DNA of 37,795 nucleotides, taken from NCBI GenBank assembly GCA_013816595.1, contig JACDEB010000010.1:1-37795 (forward strand). The letters run 5' to 3'. Position numbers and translations under genes: made by a program. The notes under the pieces are model-generated. The model saw only the letters and a program-made list of their open reading frames with translations. It had not been told where the DNA came from and made no database searches. Source of the DNA: Sphingomonas sp. Lineage in GTDB: Bacteria > Pseudomonadota > Alphaproteobacteria > Sphingomonadales > Sphingomonadaceae. This document shows positions 27,222-36,761 of the stretch, in pieces (position 1 is the first letter of the stretch; each line of letters starts with the position of its first letter).

Positions 27222-27905
27222 CTAGCCCCAATCCTCGACCGCCCAGCTGCGCTGTTTTGCCAAGCGTTCCAACTTGCCGTGCGGGTTGACTGCGACCGGC
27301 TCATCCGACCATTCGAACACCGGCGCATCCGACACGTGGTCAGAATAGAAGCGGACGTGGCCGTGCTTGTCCAGAAGCCCTGATTTTTTCACCCATGCAG
27401 CGATCATCCTGAGTTTGGCTGGCCCATAGCAATTCTCCCCGTCGATCAGCGCGTGAAGGTGCTCGTCGAGGCCGATAATCGAATGAGTAGCGATGACGTC
27501 ATCAAACCCGAGCCGCTCGGCGATCGCTTGCGAATACAGCCGGTAAGAAGCGGTCGCGAGAACCAGCCGGCGACCTTGCGCTTTGTCGCGGAAAATCGCC
27601 TTGAGCGCTCCGGGGCGGATGTTCGAACGTATTTGCGCATCGGCGAAACTGTCGACCAGCGGCTGCAGGTTGCGCTGGTGGATCGTCCGGCCGAGCAGCA
27701 GCCGATGGTTGATCTGCTTCAATTCGCCGCGATCGATCAGCCGCGCCAGATAGGCGAGCATCGAGCCCGCCACCAAGGGCACGAACAGCAGCCGCCACGG
27801 CGCCCGTCGAATCGCGCAGTGAAGCAGGAACAGGGTGTAGGTGGGGCGCCTCGTGATCGTCCGGTCCATGTCATAAATCGCGAGATCGCGCCCGGGGTCG
27901 CTCAT
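27222..27905 (-). CDS. HAD-IB family hydrolase (phosphoserine-phosphatase-like)
   Basis: LAIYDMDRTITRRPTYTLFLLHCAIR...RRLVLATASYRLYSQAIAERLGFDDVIATHS...HVRFYSDHVSDAPVFEWSDEPVAVNPHGKLERLA. Confidence 0.92.
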   Translation of the reverse strand: MSDPGRDLAIYDMDRTITRRPTYTLFLLHCAIRRAPWRLLFVPLVAGSMLAYLARLIDRGELKQINHRLLLGRTIHQRNLQPLVDSFADAQIRSNIRPGALKAIFRDKAQGRRLVLATASYRLYSQAIAERLGFDDVIATHSIIGLDEHLHALIDGENCYGPAKLRMIAAWVKKSGLLDKHGHVRFYSDHVSDAPVFEWSDEPVAVNPHGKLERLAKQRSWAVEDWG

Positions 27906-28678
27906 GCCGTCCCCGCCAGTATCGCTTCGACCATCTCGAGGTCGGCCGGCTTGTCGACGTCGATAGCTGCCAGTGGATCGCTTAGTTGAACGATTCGAAT
28001 CGATAGTCCGAGTTTGCCACCGATCGCCGCAGCGGTCTGCTCGATGGTCCGCAATTTGAACAGCGCGCCAAGCAATACGGATGGCCCAAGCGCGAACAGC
28101 AGACGCCAGCCTTTCTTGCGCTCCTGCTCGACCACGCTCCAGTGGTCGACTGCGCCGGCCACTTTCGCCGACCCGAAGGCGAACAGATTGGCGCCGCTGT
28201 AGCGTCCCCCCTTAAACCCGATCCACGTCCGCTGTGCCTGCGGGAAGCGCGCCAGAAGGCCGGCGGATTCGACCACTCCGATGGCAAGATCGGCACCCGC
28301 CGCCGCGCTGCAGAATTGCGCGATCATCGCCGGTGACAGCAAGGCGTGGTCGGCGGTCGTCACGAGCATCGGAAAATGCGCGCTGTCGTCGGCGACGAGC
28401 GACTGAACGGTGCGCGCAATCGTTTCCATGGATAGCTTCAAGCTCACCCTCCGATCGTTCGGGATCACGCTCCGCAACGGCACGATGTCCTGCGCCATGA
28501 CCGCGATTCGATCGATTTCCGGGCTGTCGAGTAGCGATTGCAAGGGTCGCAGCACCATTGGAACACCGCCGACCTCGATTAGCGCCTTGTGGCCCATCAG
28601 CAGCGACGATGCTTTGGGATGGCCGCGCAGCCGCGAGCCTGCCAGCAGCACCGCGCTCCAGCGAGTCACGACAGCCAT
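27902..28678 (-). CDS. MobA-like NTP transferase
   Basis: WSAVLLAGSRLRGHPKASSLLMGHKALIEVGGVPMVLRPLQSLLDSPEIDRIAVMAQD...FPMLVTTADHALLSPAMI. Confidence 0.88.
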   Translation of the reverse strand: MAVVTRWSAVLLAGSRLRGHPKASSLLMGHKALIEVGGVPMVLRPLQSLLDSPEIDRIAVMAQDIVPLRSVIPNDRRVSLKLSMETIARTVQSLVADDSAHFPMLVTTADHALLSPAMIAQFCSAAAGADLAIGVVESAGLLARFPQAQRTWIGFKGGRYSGANLFAFGSAKVAGAVDHWSVVEQERKKGWRLLFALGPSVLLGALFKLRTIEQTAAAIGGKLGLSIRIVQLSDPLAAIDVDKPADLEMVEAILAGTA

Positions 28679-29784
28679 GATGTGATCGGCACTCCGCGCG
28701 CGCTGTCGCCTTGGGCCTGGGCCATTCGTACGGCGTGGAAGATCAGGCTGACGATCGTCCAGGCGGCAACCAGTTCAAGCCCGACGTCGGGCCGGGCGAA
28801 GATCAATGCAGCGACCAGGATCACCATATTGGGGTTGCGCCGAGCGGTGATCAGCCGGACGCGGCTGTCGATCGGCTTCCACACATGGATGTGGATCCCG
28901 CCGAAGCGGCGCATAAACACGCCCTCGATCAGCCGCTGCAGGACATACCCGCCGATGATCGCCCATAGCACCATCGTCGTCATCACCGGCTCCAGCGGAC
29001 GGCCGTAAGCGGCCAGGCCATGGGCCCACGCCCACCACCAGAACGGCGGGTGGATAAGGTCGATCCCGTGATCGAAGACATTGCCCCATTTGGACGAGGC
29101 GCCGGTGCAGCGCGCCAGTTTTCCATCGACCGTGTCGAGGACCATGAAGATGAAGCCCGACAAGGTGCCGAGCCAATAGTCGCCGTTCCAGAACAGGAAG
29201 AAGGCGGCAACGCACAAGATCGCGCCGACACTGGTCACGGCATTCGGCGACAGCCCCGCCTGCGCCGCCCAGCGGGTCAGATAGAATGCCGGCTTGCGCC
29301 ACAGATACAGCGTCAGGACATCAGTCACGCCCTTGTAGGAGGCGTCGTAAGCGGCGCGCTCGACCGGCTCAGGGTCGGCGGGATCGAGCGGCAGGACGAA
29401 CGGCCGGTCGCGCTTGCGCAATTCGGCGTAATTAAGCTGGGCGGTCTCGGCATCGAGCCGATCGAGCCCCGCGGGGATCTTGCCGCTGGCGAATTCAGCC
29501 AGCGCCTTGGCTTGACCCGGCCCGGCGGACACATGGGCCATGACCGGCTTGCCGTTCAATGTCAGGACGGTGCCGGGGCGACCGCGCAGGGCCTTCAGCC
29601 ACGCCGGATCCCAGGCGAATCCCATGTCGGCGAGCAGCGCCGCCCGCCCTTCGGTTGTGGTAACGGCGCAGTCCAGGCCGGCGTTGACGGCAAGGCGATT
29701 GGACCGCTCCTTCGCGCCCATCCCGAACAGACGCGCGGAGCTGTCGTTTACGGCCACGAACAGCGGATCATCGTCACTCTTCAT
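28666..29784 (-). CDS. CDP-alcohol phosphatidyltransferase with additional N-terminal domain
   Basis: DTVDGKLARCTGASSKWGNVFDHGIDLIHP matches the DxxDGxxARxxxxxxxxGxxxDxxxD signature; multiple TM helices; ~170-residue N-terminal extension. MKSDDD at 29784 is chosen as the likely start. Confidence 0.9.
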   Translation of the reverse strand: MKSDDDPLFVAVNDSSARLFGMGAKERSNRLAVNAGLDCAVTTTEGRAALLADMGFAWDPAWLKALRGRPGTVLTLNGKPVMAHVSAGPGQAKALAEFASGKIPAGLDRLDAETAQLNYAELRKRDRPFVLPLDPADPEPVERAAYDASYKGVTDVLTLYLWRKPAFYLTRWAAQAGLSPNAVTSVGAILCVAAFFLFWNGDYWLGTLSGFIFMVLDTVDGKLARCTGASSKWGNVFDHGIDLIHPPFWWWAWAHGLAAYGRPLEPVMTTMVLWAIIGGYVLQRLIEGVFMRRFGGIHIHVWKPIDSRVRLITARRNPNMVILVAALIFARPDVGLELVAAWTIVSLIFHAVRMAQAQGDSARGVPITSWLS

Positions 29785-29878
29785 CGGGTCCGAATACGGG
29801 CGCTTCGGCAAGCAGGGAAGGGGGCGCGAAAATGGCGGCTTGCCGACGTGGCCCATTTCGCGCATCACTCCTCGCGAA

Positions 29879-30979
29879 ATGGCCGTAAACGACCAACAAT
29901 CGGGGGATCAGCGGGGATCGACCTATCGCGTCGCGGGGGCGCTGACGATCACCCGTGCCGCGACCACACAGCGTGAAATTGCCGCGCTCTCCGATCCGTT
30001 GACGATCGACCTGTCGAAGGTCGAACGCATGGACACAGTCGGCGCGTGGCTCGTCTACCGCTCGGTTCGCGATCGCAAGGCCAAGGTCATTGGAGCGACC
30101 GCTGAAGAGCAGGCTTTGCTCGACGAGGTGGCCGAATATGACAAGCCGGTAAAGATCCAGCCCGACGGGCCGACCGGCGCGCGCAAGGTGTTCATCGAAC
30201 TTGGCGAATGGGTGGTCGGGACCGGCCACACCTTGGTCGGGCTGCTCGGTTTCTTCGGCGCGACCCTCATTGCTTATGGCAATGTTATTCGCCGGCCCAG
30301 GAAATTTCGCTTCAACTCGGTCGTTCAGCGTTTCGATGTCGTAGGCGTTCGGGCGCTTGGAATCATCGGTCTGATGAGCTTCCTCATCGGCATCGTCATC
30401 GGCCAGCAGGGCGCGGTCCAGCTCGAACAATTTGGCGCCGAAATCTACACCATCAACCTGATTGGCCGGATTACGGTGCGCGAACTCGGCGTTCTTATGA
30501 CCGCGATCATGGTCGCCGGCCGCTCGGGCTCGGCCTTTGCGGCGCAGATCGGTACGATGAAGATTACCGAGGAAATCGATGCCATGCGGACCATCGGTGT
30601 GTCGCCGATCGAAGCCCTCGTCCTGCCGCGCATGACCGCTTGCGTGTTGATGATGCCGCTGCTCGGCTTTTGGGCGATCGTGATGTCTCTGCTCGGCGGC
30701 GGAATTCTCGTCTGGACTCAGCTCGGCATTCCACCGACCACCTATATCCAGCGGCTCCAGGAGGTCATTCCGATGACCGACCTGTGGATCGCGCTGATCA
30801 AGGCGCCGGTGTTCGGGTTCATCATCGCGCTCGCCGGTTGTTTCCAGGGCATGTTGGTCGAAGGCGATAGCGAACAAGTCGGCTCGCGGACCACGACCGC
30901 GGTGGTCCAGTCGATCTTCCTAGTGATCGTTCTCGACGCGGTGTTTGCGGTATTCTTCAGCGGGATCGGCTGGCGATGA
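29879..30979 (+). CDS. mlaE: MlaE-type ABC permease with N-terminal STAS-like domain
   Basis: N-terminus TYRVAGALTITRAATTQREIAALSDPLTIDLSKVERMDTVGAWLVYRSV is STAS-like; C-terminus MlaE-like (IGIVIGQQGAVQLEQFGAEIYTINLIGRITVRELGVLMTAIMVAGRSGSAFAAQIGTMKITEEIDAMRTIGVSP). Confidence 0.94.
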   Translation: MAVNDQQSGDQRGSTYRVAGALTITRAATTQREIAALSDPLTIDLSKVERMDTVGAWLVYRSVRDRKAKVIGATAEEQALLDEVAEYDKPVKIQPDGPTGARKVFIELGEWVVGTGHTLVGLLGFFGATLIAYGNVIRRPRKFRFNSVVQRFDVVGVRALGIIGLMSFLIGIVIGQQGAVQLEQFGAEIYTINLIGRITVRELGVLMTAIMVAGRSGSAFAAQIGTMKITEEIDAMRTIGVSPIEALVLPRMTACVLMMPLLGFWAIVMSLLGGGILVWTQLGIPPTTYIQRLQEVIPMTDLWIALIKAPVFGFIIALAGCFQGMLVEGDSEQVGSRTTTAVVQSIFLVIVLDAVFAVFFSGIGWR

Positions 30980-31926
30980 GCAAGCCGCCGCGCAACCCCG
31001 GCGATGACGCGCCCGAACCCGGTCCGCCACTCAAGACACCGGCCCAAACCGCCCGTGCCGGGGCCGCGAACCCGAAGGATTCGGAACTTCGAGCGTCGGT
31101 GCGCGCGGCCCCGGCCGAGCGCCGCCCGCCGGACAAGGACTCGCCGACGATCATCAAGGTCACCGGCCTCCACAACGCTTTTGGCGACGCGGTCATCCAC
31201 GACAAGCTCGACCTTACGGTGCGCCGCGGCGAAATTCTTGGCGTGGTCGGAGGTTCGGGCACCGGCAAGTCGGTGCTGTTGCGCTCGATCATCGGCCTCC
31301 AGACCCCGGGCGAAGGGACCGTCGAGGTTCTCGGCGAGGACATGATCGACCGCACCGAAGATGAAGCCAAGAACATCCGCCGGCGGTGGGGCATCCTGTT
31401 CCAGAACGGCGCCTTGTTTTCGACCCTGACGGTGGCCGAAAATGTCGAATTGCCGATCCGCGAATATTTTCCGTTTCTAAAGCCGCCGTTGCTCGATGAA
31501 ATTGCATCCTACAAGATCGCGATGGGCGGCCTTCCGCCCGATGCCGGCCCCAAATTCCCGTCAGAGCTGTCGGGCGGAATGGTCAAGCGCGCCGGTCTCG
31601 CGCGGGCGCTCGCGCTCGATCCCGAACTGTTGTTCCTTGACGAACCAACCGCGGGCCTTGACCCGATTGCGGCGGCGGCGTTCGACCAATTGATCCTGTC
31701 GCTGCAGCATCGGCTCGGCCTGACCGTGTTCCTGATAACCCACGATCTCGACACCCTGCACGCAATCTGCGACCGGGTGGCGGTATTGGCCGACAAGCGC
31801 GTGGTTGCGGTCGATACGATTTCAAACCTCTTGGCTTTGGATCATCCTTGGATACAAGAGTATTTCAATGGACCTCGCGGCCGAACCGCGGCCGAGAGCT
31901 ATTATAAAGAGGGGGCGGTCGCCTGA
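30976..31926 (+). CDS. mlaF: MlaF-type ABC ATPase
   Basis: Walker A GGSGTGKS, signature ELSGGMVKRAGLARALALDPELLFLDEPTAGLDPIAA; ATGA overlap with mlaE. Confidence 0.95.
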   Translation: MSKPPRNPGDDAPEPGPPLKTPAQTARAGAANPKDSELRASVRAAPAERRPPDKDSPTIIKVTGLHNAFGDAVIHDKLDLTVRRGEILGVVGGSGTGKSVLLRSIIGLQTPGEGTVEVLGEDMIDRTEDEAKNIRRRWGILFQNGALFSTLTVAENVELPIREYFPFLKPPLLDEIASYKIAMGGLPPDAGPKFPSELSGGMVKRAGLARALALDPELLFLDEPTAGLDPIAAAAFDQLILSLQHRLGLTVFLITHDLDTLHAICDRVAVLADKRVVAVDTISNLLALDHPWIQEYFNGPRGRTAAESYYKEGAVA

Positions 31927-32879
31927 TGGAGACCCGGTCAAACTATGTCATGGTCGGCGCTGTAACGACGGCATTGCTCATCGGCGTCCTGCTGTTCATC
32001 GTCTGGCTTGCCGGGCTGTCGAACAAGCAGACCAAATGCTTCGACATCTATTTCGGCCAGGCGGTCGGCGGACTCAACAAGGGCTCGAGCGTAACCTTTT
32101 CGGGCGTTCCGGTCGGCCAGATCGACAAGATTTCGCTGCTTCCCAATCGCCCCGAATTCGTGTGGGTGAGGATCGAGGTCGACGAACAGACCCCAGTGCT
32201 TCAAGGCACGACGGCGCAGATCAAGGGCGTCGGCTTTACTGGTGTCAGCGAAATCCAGCTCGACGGCGCGGTCAAGGGAACGCCGCCGATCACGCAAATG
32301 GGTCCGCAGGGTTGCCCGGTGCTGCCGTCGAGCCAGAGCGGCCTCGGCGCCTTACTTAATAGCGCTCCGGAATTGATCGACCGGATCCAGCGCCTGACCG
32401 AGCGCCTGACTGAGTTGCTCAACGACAAGAATCAGAATTCGCTTTCCGACATCCTCGAGAATATCGACAAGACGACACTCGTTCTTCGCGAGCGGGCGCC
32501 GGACATGGCCCAGACCATCGCCGAGCTGCGGATTGCGGCGCGCAACGCCGGCCTCGCCGCCCAGCGGGTCGGCATCCTGTCCGATAGCACCAATCGGCTG
32601 GTCAACGAACAGGGCAAGCCGGCCGCCGAAGACTTGCGCAAATCGATCGCCGCGATCCAGAAAGCGGCGGAGAATATGGACGGAATGATTTCCGATGCGC
32701 GGCCGGGCGTCCAGAACTTCAGCAAGTCGACCTTGCCCGAAGCCAATCGCCTGGTGCGCGAAATGCAGGAACTGACCCAGTCGCTGAAATCGGTCACCGA
32801 TCGGGTCGACCAGGGCGGCATTGGCGGGGCACTCGGGCCGCAGAAACTGCCCGACTATGATCCGGGGAAGAAAAAATGA
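31926..32879 (+). CDS. mlaD: MCE/MlaD family protein
   Basis: METRSNYVMVGAVTTALLIGVLLFIVWLAG...CFDIYFGQAVGGLNKGSSVTFSGVPVGQIDKISLLPNRPEFVWVRIEVDEQTPVLQGTTAQIKGVGFTGVSEIQLDG. Confidence 0.94.
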   Translation: METRSNYVMVGAVTTALLIGVLLFIVWLAGLSNKQTKCFDIYFGQAVGGLNKGSSVTFSGVPVGQIDKISLLPNRPEFVWVRIEVDEQTPVLQGTTAQIKGVGFTGVSEIQLDGAVKGTPPITQMGPQGCPVLPSSQSGLGALLNSAPELIDRIQRLTERLTELLNDKNQNSLSDILENIDKTTLVLRERAPDMAQTIAELRIAARNAGLAAQRVGILSDSTNRLVNEQGKPAAEDLRKSIAAIQKAAENMDGMISDARPGVQNFSKSTLPEANRLVREMQELTQSLKSVTDRVDQGGIGGALGPQKLPDYDPGKKK

Positions 32880-33460
32880 GGATTTCGCGTTCATTGATTC
32901 CGCTGGCTTTGGCCGCGGCGCTTGGCGGATGTTTCGGCGGTGGAAAGGTTCCGGCGACGCTCTATACGCTCAGCCCGAATGCGCCCGATCCCGGAACGCT
33001 CAGCCGCGCTGCGGCCGCCGGCCAGGCGGTGACCATCGCCGTTCCGATCATCGACAAGGCGCTTCGCACCGTCCGGGTGTCGGTCGACCGCGGCCCGACC
33101 CAGCTCCAATATGTGAAAGACGTGCAGCTGGTCGATTATCCCGACAAACTGTTCCAGCAACTGCTTTCGGAAACGGTCCGCCGGACCACCAATCGAGTCG
33201 TCCTCAGCCCCGATCAAGCCTCGCTCGACCCGGGCGTGGTCGTAACCGGCCAGTTGCAGAAGTTCGGCTATGATTCGGGCGCTGGCCAAGTCGTTGTTCA
33301 ATATGATGCCGCGCTGTCGACCGACGGCGGAAGGCAGATCGAATCGCGCCGCTTTACCGGCACCGCGCCGTCGGACGGAACCGCCGCGACGGTCGGCTCC
33401 GCGCTCAACGACGCCGCTAACCAGGTCGCCGCCGATGTCGCCAAATGGATCGGCGGATGA
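32876..33460 (+). CDS. ABC-type transport auxiliary lipoprotein
   Basis: LALAAALGGCFGGGKVPATLYTLSPNAPDPG: lipoprotein signal with LGGC, then YTL motif typical of the auxiliary lipoprotein family; last gene of the MCE operon. Confidence 0.88.
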   Translation: MRISRSLIPLALAAALGGCFGGGKVPATLYTLSPNAPDPGTLSRAAAAGQAVTIAVPIIDKALRTVRVSVDRGPTQLQYVKDVQLVDYPDKLFQQLLSETVRRTTNRVVLSPDQASLDPGVVVTGQLQKFGYDSGAGQVVVQYDAALSTDGGRQIESRRFTGTAPSDGTAATVGSALNDAANQVAADVAKWIGG

Positions 33461-33472
33461 GGCTCTAGCGAG

Positions 33473-36097
33473 TTATGCCAGGCTCTTCGACGCTTGCTCG
33501 TAAACGTCCTTCGACAGGTCCGGCGCAGCCGCAATCCGCTCCAGCGCCTGGCGCATCAGCGCTGCTCGATTGGGTTCGAACCGGCGCCACCTGCCGAATG
33601 GAGTGATCAACCGGGCGGCGGTTTGGGGGTTCAACCGGTCGGCTTCGATGATCATGTCGGCGAGCAATCGATAGCCTTCGCCTGATGCAGTGTTGAAAGC
33701 CCATTGGTTGGCGCCGAACGTGCCGGCAAGCGCGCGCAGGCGGTTGGGATTGGAAAAGGTAAATTCGGCGTGTTTGGTAAGGCGCTTCACCGCCGCAACG
33801 GTGTTGGTCCGCTGCGCCGTTGCTTGCAACGCAAACCATTTGTCGATGACCAAAGGATCGGCCTTGAAACGGTCGTAGAATGCGTCGAGCGCCGCCTCGC
33901 GCTCGGGCGCATCGAGCGACACCAATATGCCAAGCGCGCCCTGACGATCGGTCATATTGTCGGCGGCATCATATTGCGCCTTGGCAAGCGCTGCGCCTGT
34001 CGCCGGATCGCCAGCGGCAAGCAGTGCTAGGGTCACGCTGCGCAGTCGGCGAACGCCCTTGGCGCCGGGGCTGAGGTCGCCGCCAGCGGCACGTCCCGAA
34101 CGGTGAACAGACTGCAGCACGTCGGCGAGTGCGGCGCCGATCGCCTGGCGCAACTCCTCGCGGGTGGAGTGGATCGAATCGGGGTCGATCACCTCCATCC
34201 GGTCGGCGATCAGCGCCTCGCCCGGAAGCAGAATCGCTTCGGCCTTGAACGCCACGTCGAGCGCGTTCGACGACAGGGTCGAGCCGATCGCCTGGATGAC
34301 CGGCGCCCAGTCCCGGCGTCCACCGGTTGCAGCGCGGATCAGCAAGCGCATCATCAATTCCTGCATCGCTTCGAAGCGGGCGAACGGATCGCTGTCGCTG
34401 AGCGCGAGCTTTTCGAGTTCGCCGGAGCGGCGCTGAACGGCCATTGTCACCGGTGCCGAGAAATCGCGGTTGATGGACAGCAAGGGCGGCTCGGTCACAT
34501 CCTCGAAGGTGACAGCGGTGGTCGCCGAATCGAACAGGATCAGCGTTTCCGGCGCCAGCTCCGCGCCGCTGCCGGCTCCGATCAGCGCGGTCTTGAGCGG
34601 GATTGGCATGATCTGTTTTTGCGGTTGGCCGGGAGTCGGATCGACATGCTGCTTGAGATGGAGCGTCGCGGTCGCCGATGCTGAATCGTGGTCGAGCCGG
34701 GCTTCGACCTTGGGCGTTCCGGCCTGGCTGTACCAGATATTGAACGCTGACAGATCGGCTCCGCTGGCATCTTCCAGCGAAGCAACGAACTGGTCGCAGG
34801 TCGCGGCTTCGCCGTCGTGGCGTTCGAAATACAAATCGGTGCCGGCGCGGAATTTGTCGGGGCCGAGCATGGTGTGCATCATCCGGATCAGCTCGGCGCC
34901 CTTGTTGTAGATGGTCGCGGTGTAGAAGTTCGAAATCTCGATGAAGCTGTCGGGGCGGACCGGGTGGGCGAGGGGGCCGGCGTCTTCCGGGAATTGCGCG
35001 GCTCGGAGCACCCGCACGTCCTCGATCCGTTTGACCGCCGGGCTGCCCATGTCGGCCGAAAAGCTCTGATCGCGAAACACGGTGAAGCCTTCCTTCAAAC
35101 TGAGCTGGAACCAGTCGCGGCAGGTCACCCGGTCGCCCGACCAATTGTGAAAATATTCATGCGCCACGACCCGAGCGATATTGTCGAAATCCATGTCGGT
35201 CGCGGTGTCCTGATCGGCCAGAACATAAGCAGTATTGAAGATGTTGAGGCTCTTGTTCTCCATCGCCCCCATGTTGAAATCGCTGACCGCGACGATGTTG
35301 AACAGATCGAGGTCATATTCGCGGCCATAGATGCGCTCGTCCCAGTCCATTGCTGCCTTGAGGCTGGCCATGGCGTGGGCGGTGCGCGGCAGATCAGCCT
35401 CGCGCACCCAAATAGCGAGCTCGACTTCGCGCCCACTCATCGTGGTGAAGCGGTCGCGGTTGGCGGCAAGGTCGCCGGCGACCAATGCGAACAGATAACA
35501 GGGCTTGGGAAAGGGATCGGTCCACTCGGCCCAATGCCGCCCGCCGTCGCTGTCCCCTTCGCCGGTGCGGTTGCCGTTGGACAGCAGGATCGGAAACTTG
35601 GCCTTGTCCGCTTCCATCCGCACCGAATAGCGCGACAGCACGTCGGGCCGATCGGGGAAGAAGGTGATGCGGCGGAAGCCCTCGGCCTCGCACTGGGTGC
35701 ACAACATTCCGCCCGAGGCATAGAGCCCAATCAATTTGGTATTAGCGGCGGGCGCGATGGCGATTTCCGTTTCGACATTTGCCGATCCCCCGGTGATGTC
35801 GACGATCAGCGCAGGCCCATCCATGCGCCACTCTGCCTCCTTGCTGTCGACGCGCACCGCGAGCGGTTTCTGACCGTCGCCGTCGAGCCGGAGCGGGCGG
35901 TCGTGATCGCCGTTGCGGGTCACGGCCAATGTCGCCTTGACCATTGTCCGGTCGGGATCGAGCGCAAAGTCGAGCGAGATTTTAGGCACCAGCCAGTCGG
36001 GCGGTCGATAATCCTCCCGCCGGATGGTCAGATGGGTGGGCGGAACCGGCGCTTCGGCATGCGGTTCGGTGATCGGCAGTTCGGTGCGTACATCCAT
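33473..36097 (-). CDS. pepN: Aminopeptidase N (M1 family)
   Basis: GAMENKSLNIFNTAYVLADQDTATDMDFDNIARVVAHEYFHNWSGDRVTCRDWFQLSLKEGFTVFRDQSFSADM; HEYFHNW zinc site. Start set at MDVRTELPITEP; the longer ORF is a read-through extension. Confidence 0.96.
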   Translation of the reverse strand: MDVRTELPITEPHAEAPVPPTHLTIRREDYRPPDWLVPKISLDFALDPDRTMVKATLAVTRNGDHDRPLRLDGDGQKPLAVRVDSKEAEWRMDGPALIVDITGGSANVETEIAIAPAANTKLIGLYASGGMLCTQCEAEGFRRITFFPDRPDVLSRYSVRMEADKAKFPILLSNGNRTGEGDSDGGRHWAEWTDPFPKPCYLFALVAGDLAANRDRFTTMSGREVELAIWVREADLPRTAHAMASLKAAMDWDERIYGREYDLDLFNIVAVSDFNMGAMENKSLNIFNTAYVLADQDTATDMDFDNIARVVAHEYFHNWSGDRVTCRDWFQLSLKEGFTVFRDQSFSADMGSPAVKRIEDVRVLRAAQFPEDAGPLAHPVRPDSFIEISNFYTATIYNKGAELIRMMHTMLGPDKFRAGTDLYFERHDGEAATCDQFVASLEDASGADLSAFNIWYSQAGTPKVEARLDHDSASATATLHLKQHVDPTPGQPQKQIMPIPLKTALIGAGSGAELAPETLILFDSATTAVTFEDVTEPPLLSINRDFSAPVTMAVQRRSGELEKLALSDSDPFARFEAMQELMMRLLIRAATGGRRDWAPVIQAIGSTLSSNALDVAFKAEAILLPGEALIADRMEVIDPDSIHSTREELRQAIGAALADVLQSVHRSGRAAGGDLSPGAKGVRRLRSVTLALLAAGDPATGAALAKAQYDAADNMTDRQGALGILVSLDAPEREAALDAFYDRFKADPLVIDKWFALQATAQRTNTVAAVKRLTKHAEFTFSNPNRLRALAGTFGANQWAFNTASGEGYRLLADMIIEADRLNPQTAARLITPFGRWRRFEPNRAALMRQALERIAAAPDLSKDVYEQASKSLA

Positions 36098-36147
36098 GCC
36101 GACGGCGATAGTCGGACCCGCCCTGGCGCTCAAGTGATTGCGGCGGC

Positions 36148-36297
36148 CTAGCGCAGTGGGCCGCCGTCCTCGCCCTGGACGCTGTCCGCCCATTGATCGA
36201 CCGAGATCGACAAGGTGCGAAGCAGCGGAACGCTGGCGATCCAGCGGACGATGGCGATGGCCAGGATGACGGCGAGGCTCGCAAGGGTAAAGATCAT
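36148..36297 (-). CDS. Small single-TM protein (49 aa)
   Basis: MIFTLASLAVILAIAIVRWIASVPLLRTLSISVDQWADSVQGEDGGPLR; clear TM helix, aaggaaagg RBS-like sequence upstream on the minus strand. Confidence 0.5.
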   Translation of the reverse strand: MIFTLASLAVILAIAIVRWIASVPLLRTLSISVDQWADSVQGEDGGPLR

Positions 36298-36442
36298 GCG
36301 GTTTTTCCTTTCCTTGCCAGCCCTTGTCGCACCGCCGGATGACAAAGCGCGGTCGCCGTGATGGCATTGCGGTGACGGCGATTCCGGGCGCAGCCTTCGA
36401 CGTGCTAATGCGTTGGTGCACCGAACCACAGAGGAGACAGCG

Positions 36443-36703
36443 ATGAGCAGCTTCACCGACATTCGTGACCGCATGGAAGTGATCGGCGCCGACGGCGTCC
36501 ACATCGGCACTGTCGACCGTGTGGATGGCGACCGCATCAAACTGACGCGCCATGACAGCGGCGCGGCCCACGAAGACCATCACCATTATATTCCCAGGGG
36601 ACTGGTCGCCGAAGTCGAAGGCGACAAGGTCCGGTTGAGCGCCAATGGCGATGTCGTTGCGGCGCTGTTCGAAGAGGAAAAGGACGGCAAGCCGATCGGC
36701 TGA
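36443..36703 (+). CDS. DUF2171-like protein
   Basis: MSSFTDIRDRMEVIGADGVHIGTVDRVDGDRIKLTRHDSGAAHEDHHHYIPRGLVAEVEGDKVRLSANGDVV; GAGGAG RBS just upstream. Confidence 0.88.
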   Translation: MSSFTDIRDRMEVIGADGVHIGTVDRVDGDRIKLTRHDSGAAHEDHHHYIPRGLVAEVEGDKVRLSANGDVVAALFEEEKDGKPIG

Positions 36704-36761
36704 TACTGGACAATCGCCGCTCCGCCGCCGATGCTCGCGGTTCGACGGGCACAGGGGGATA

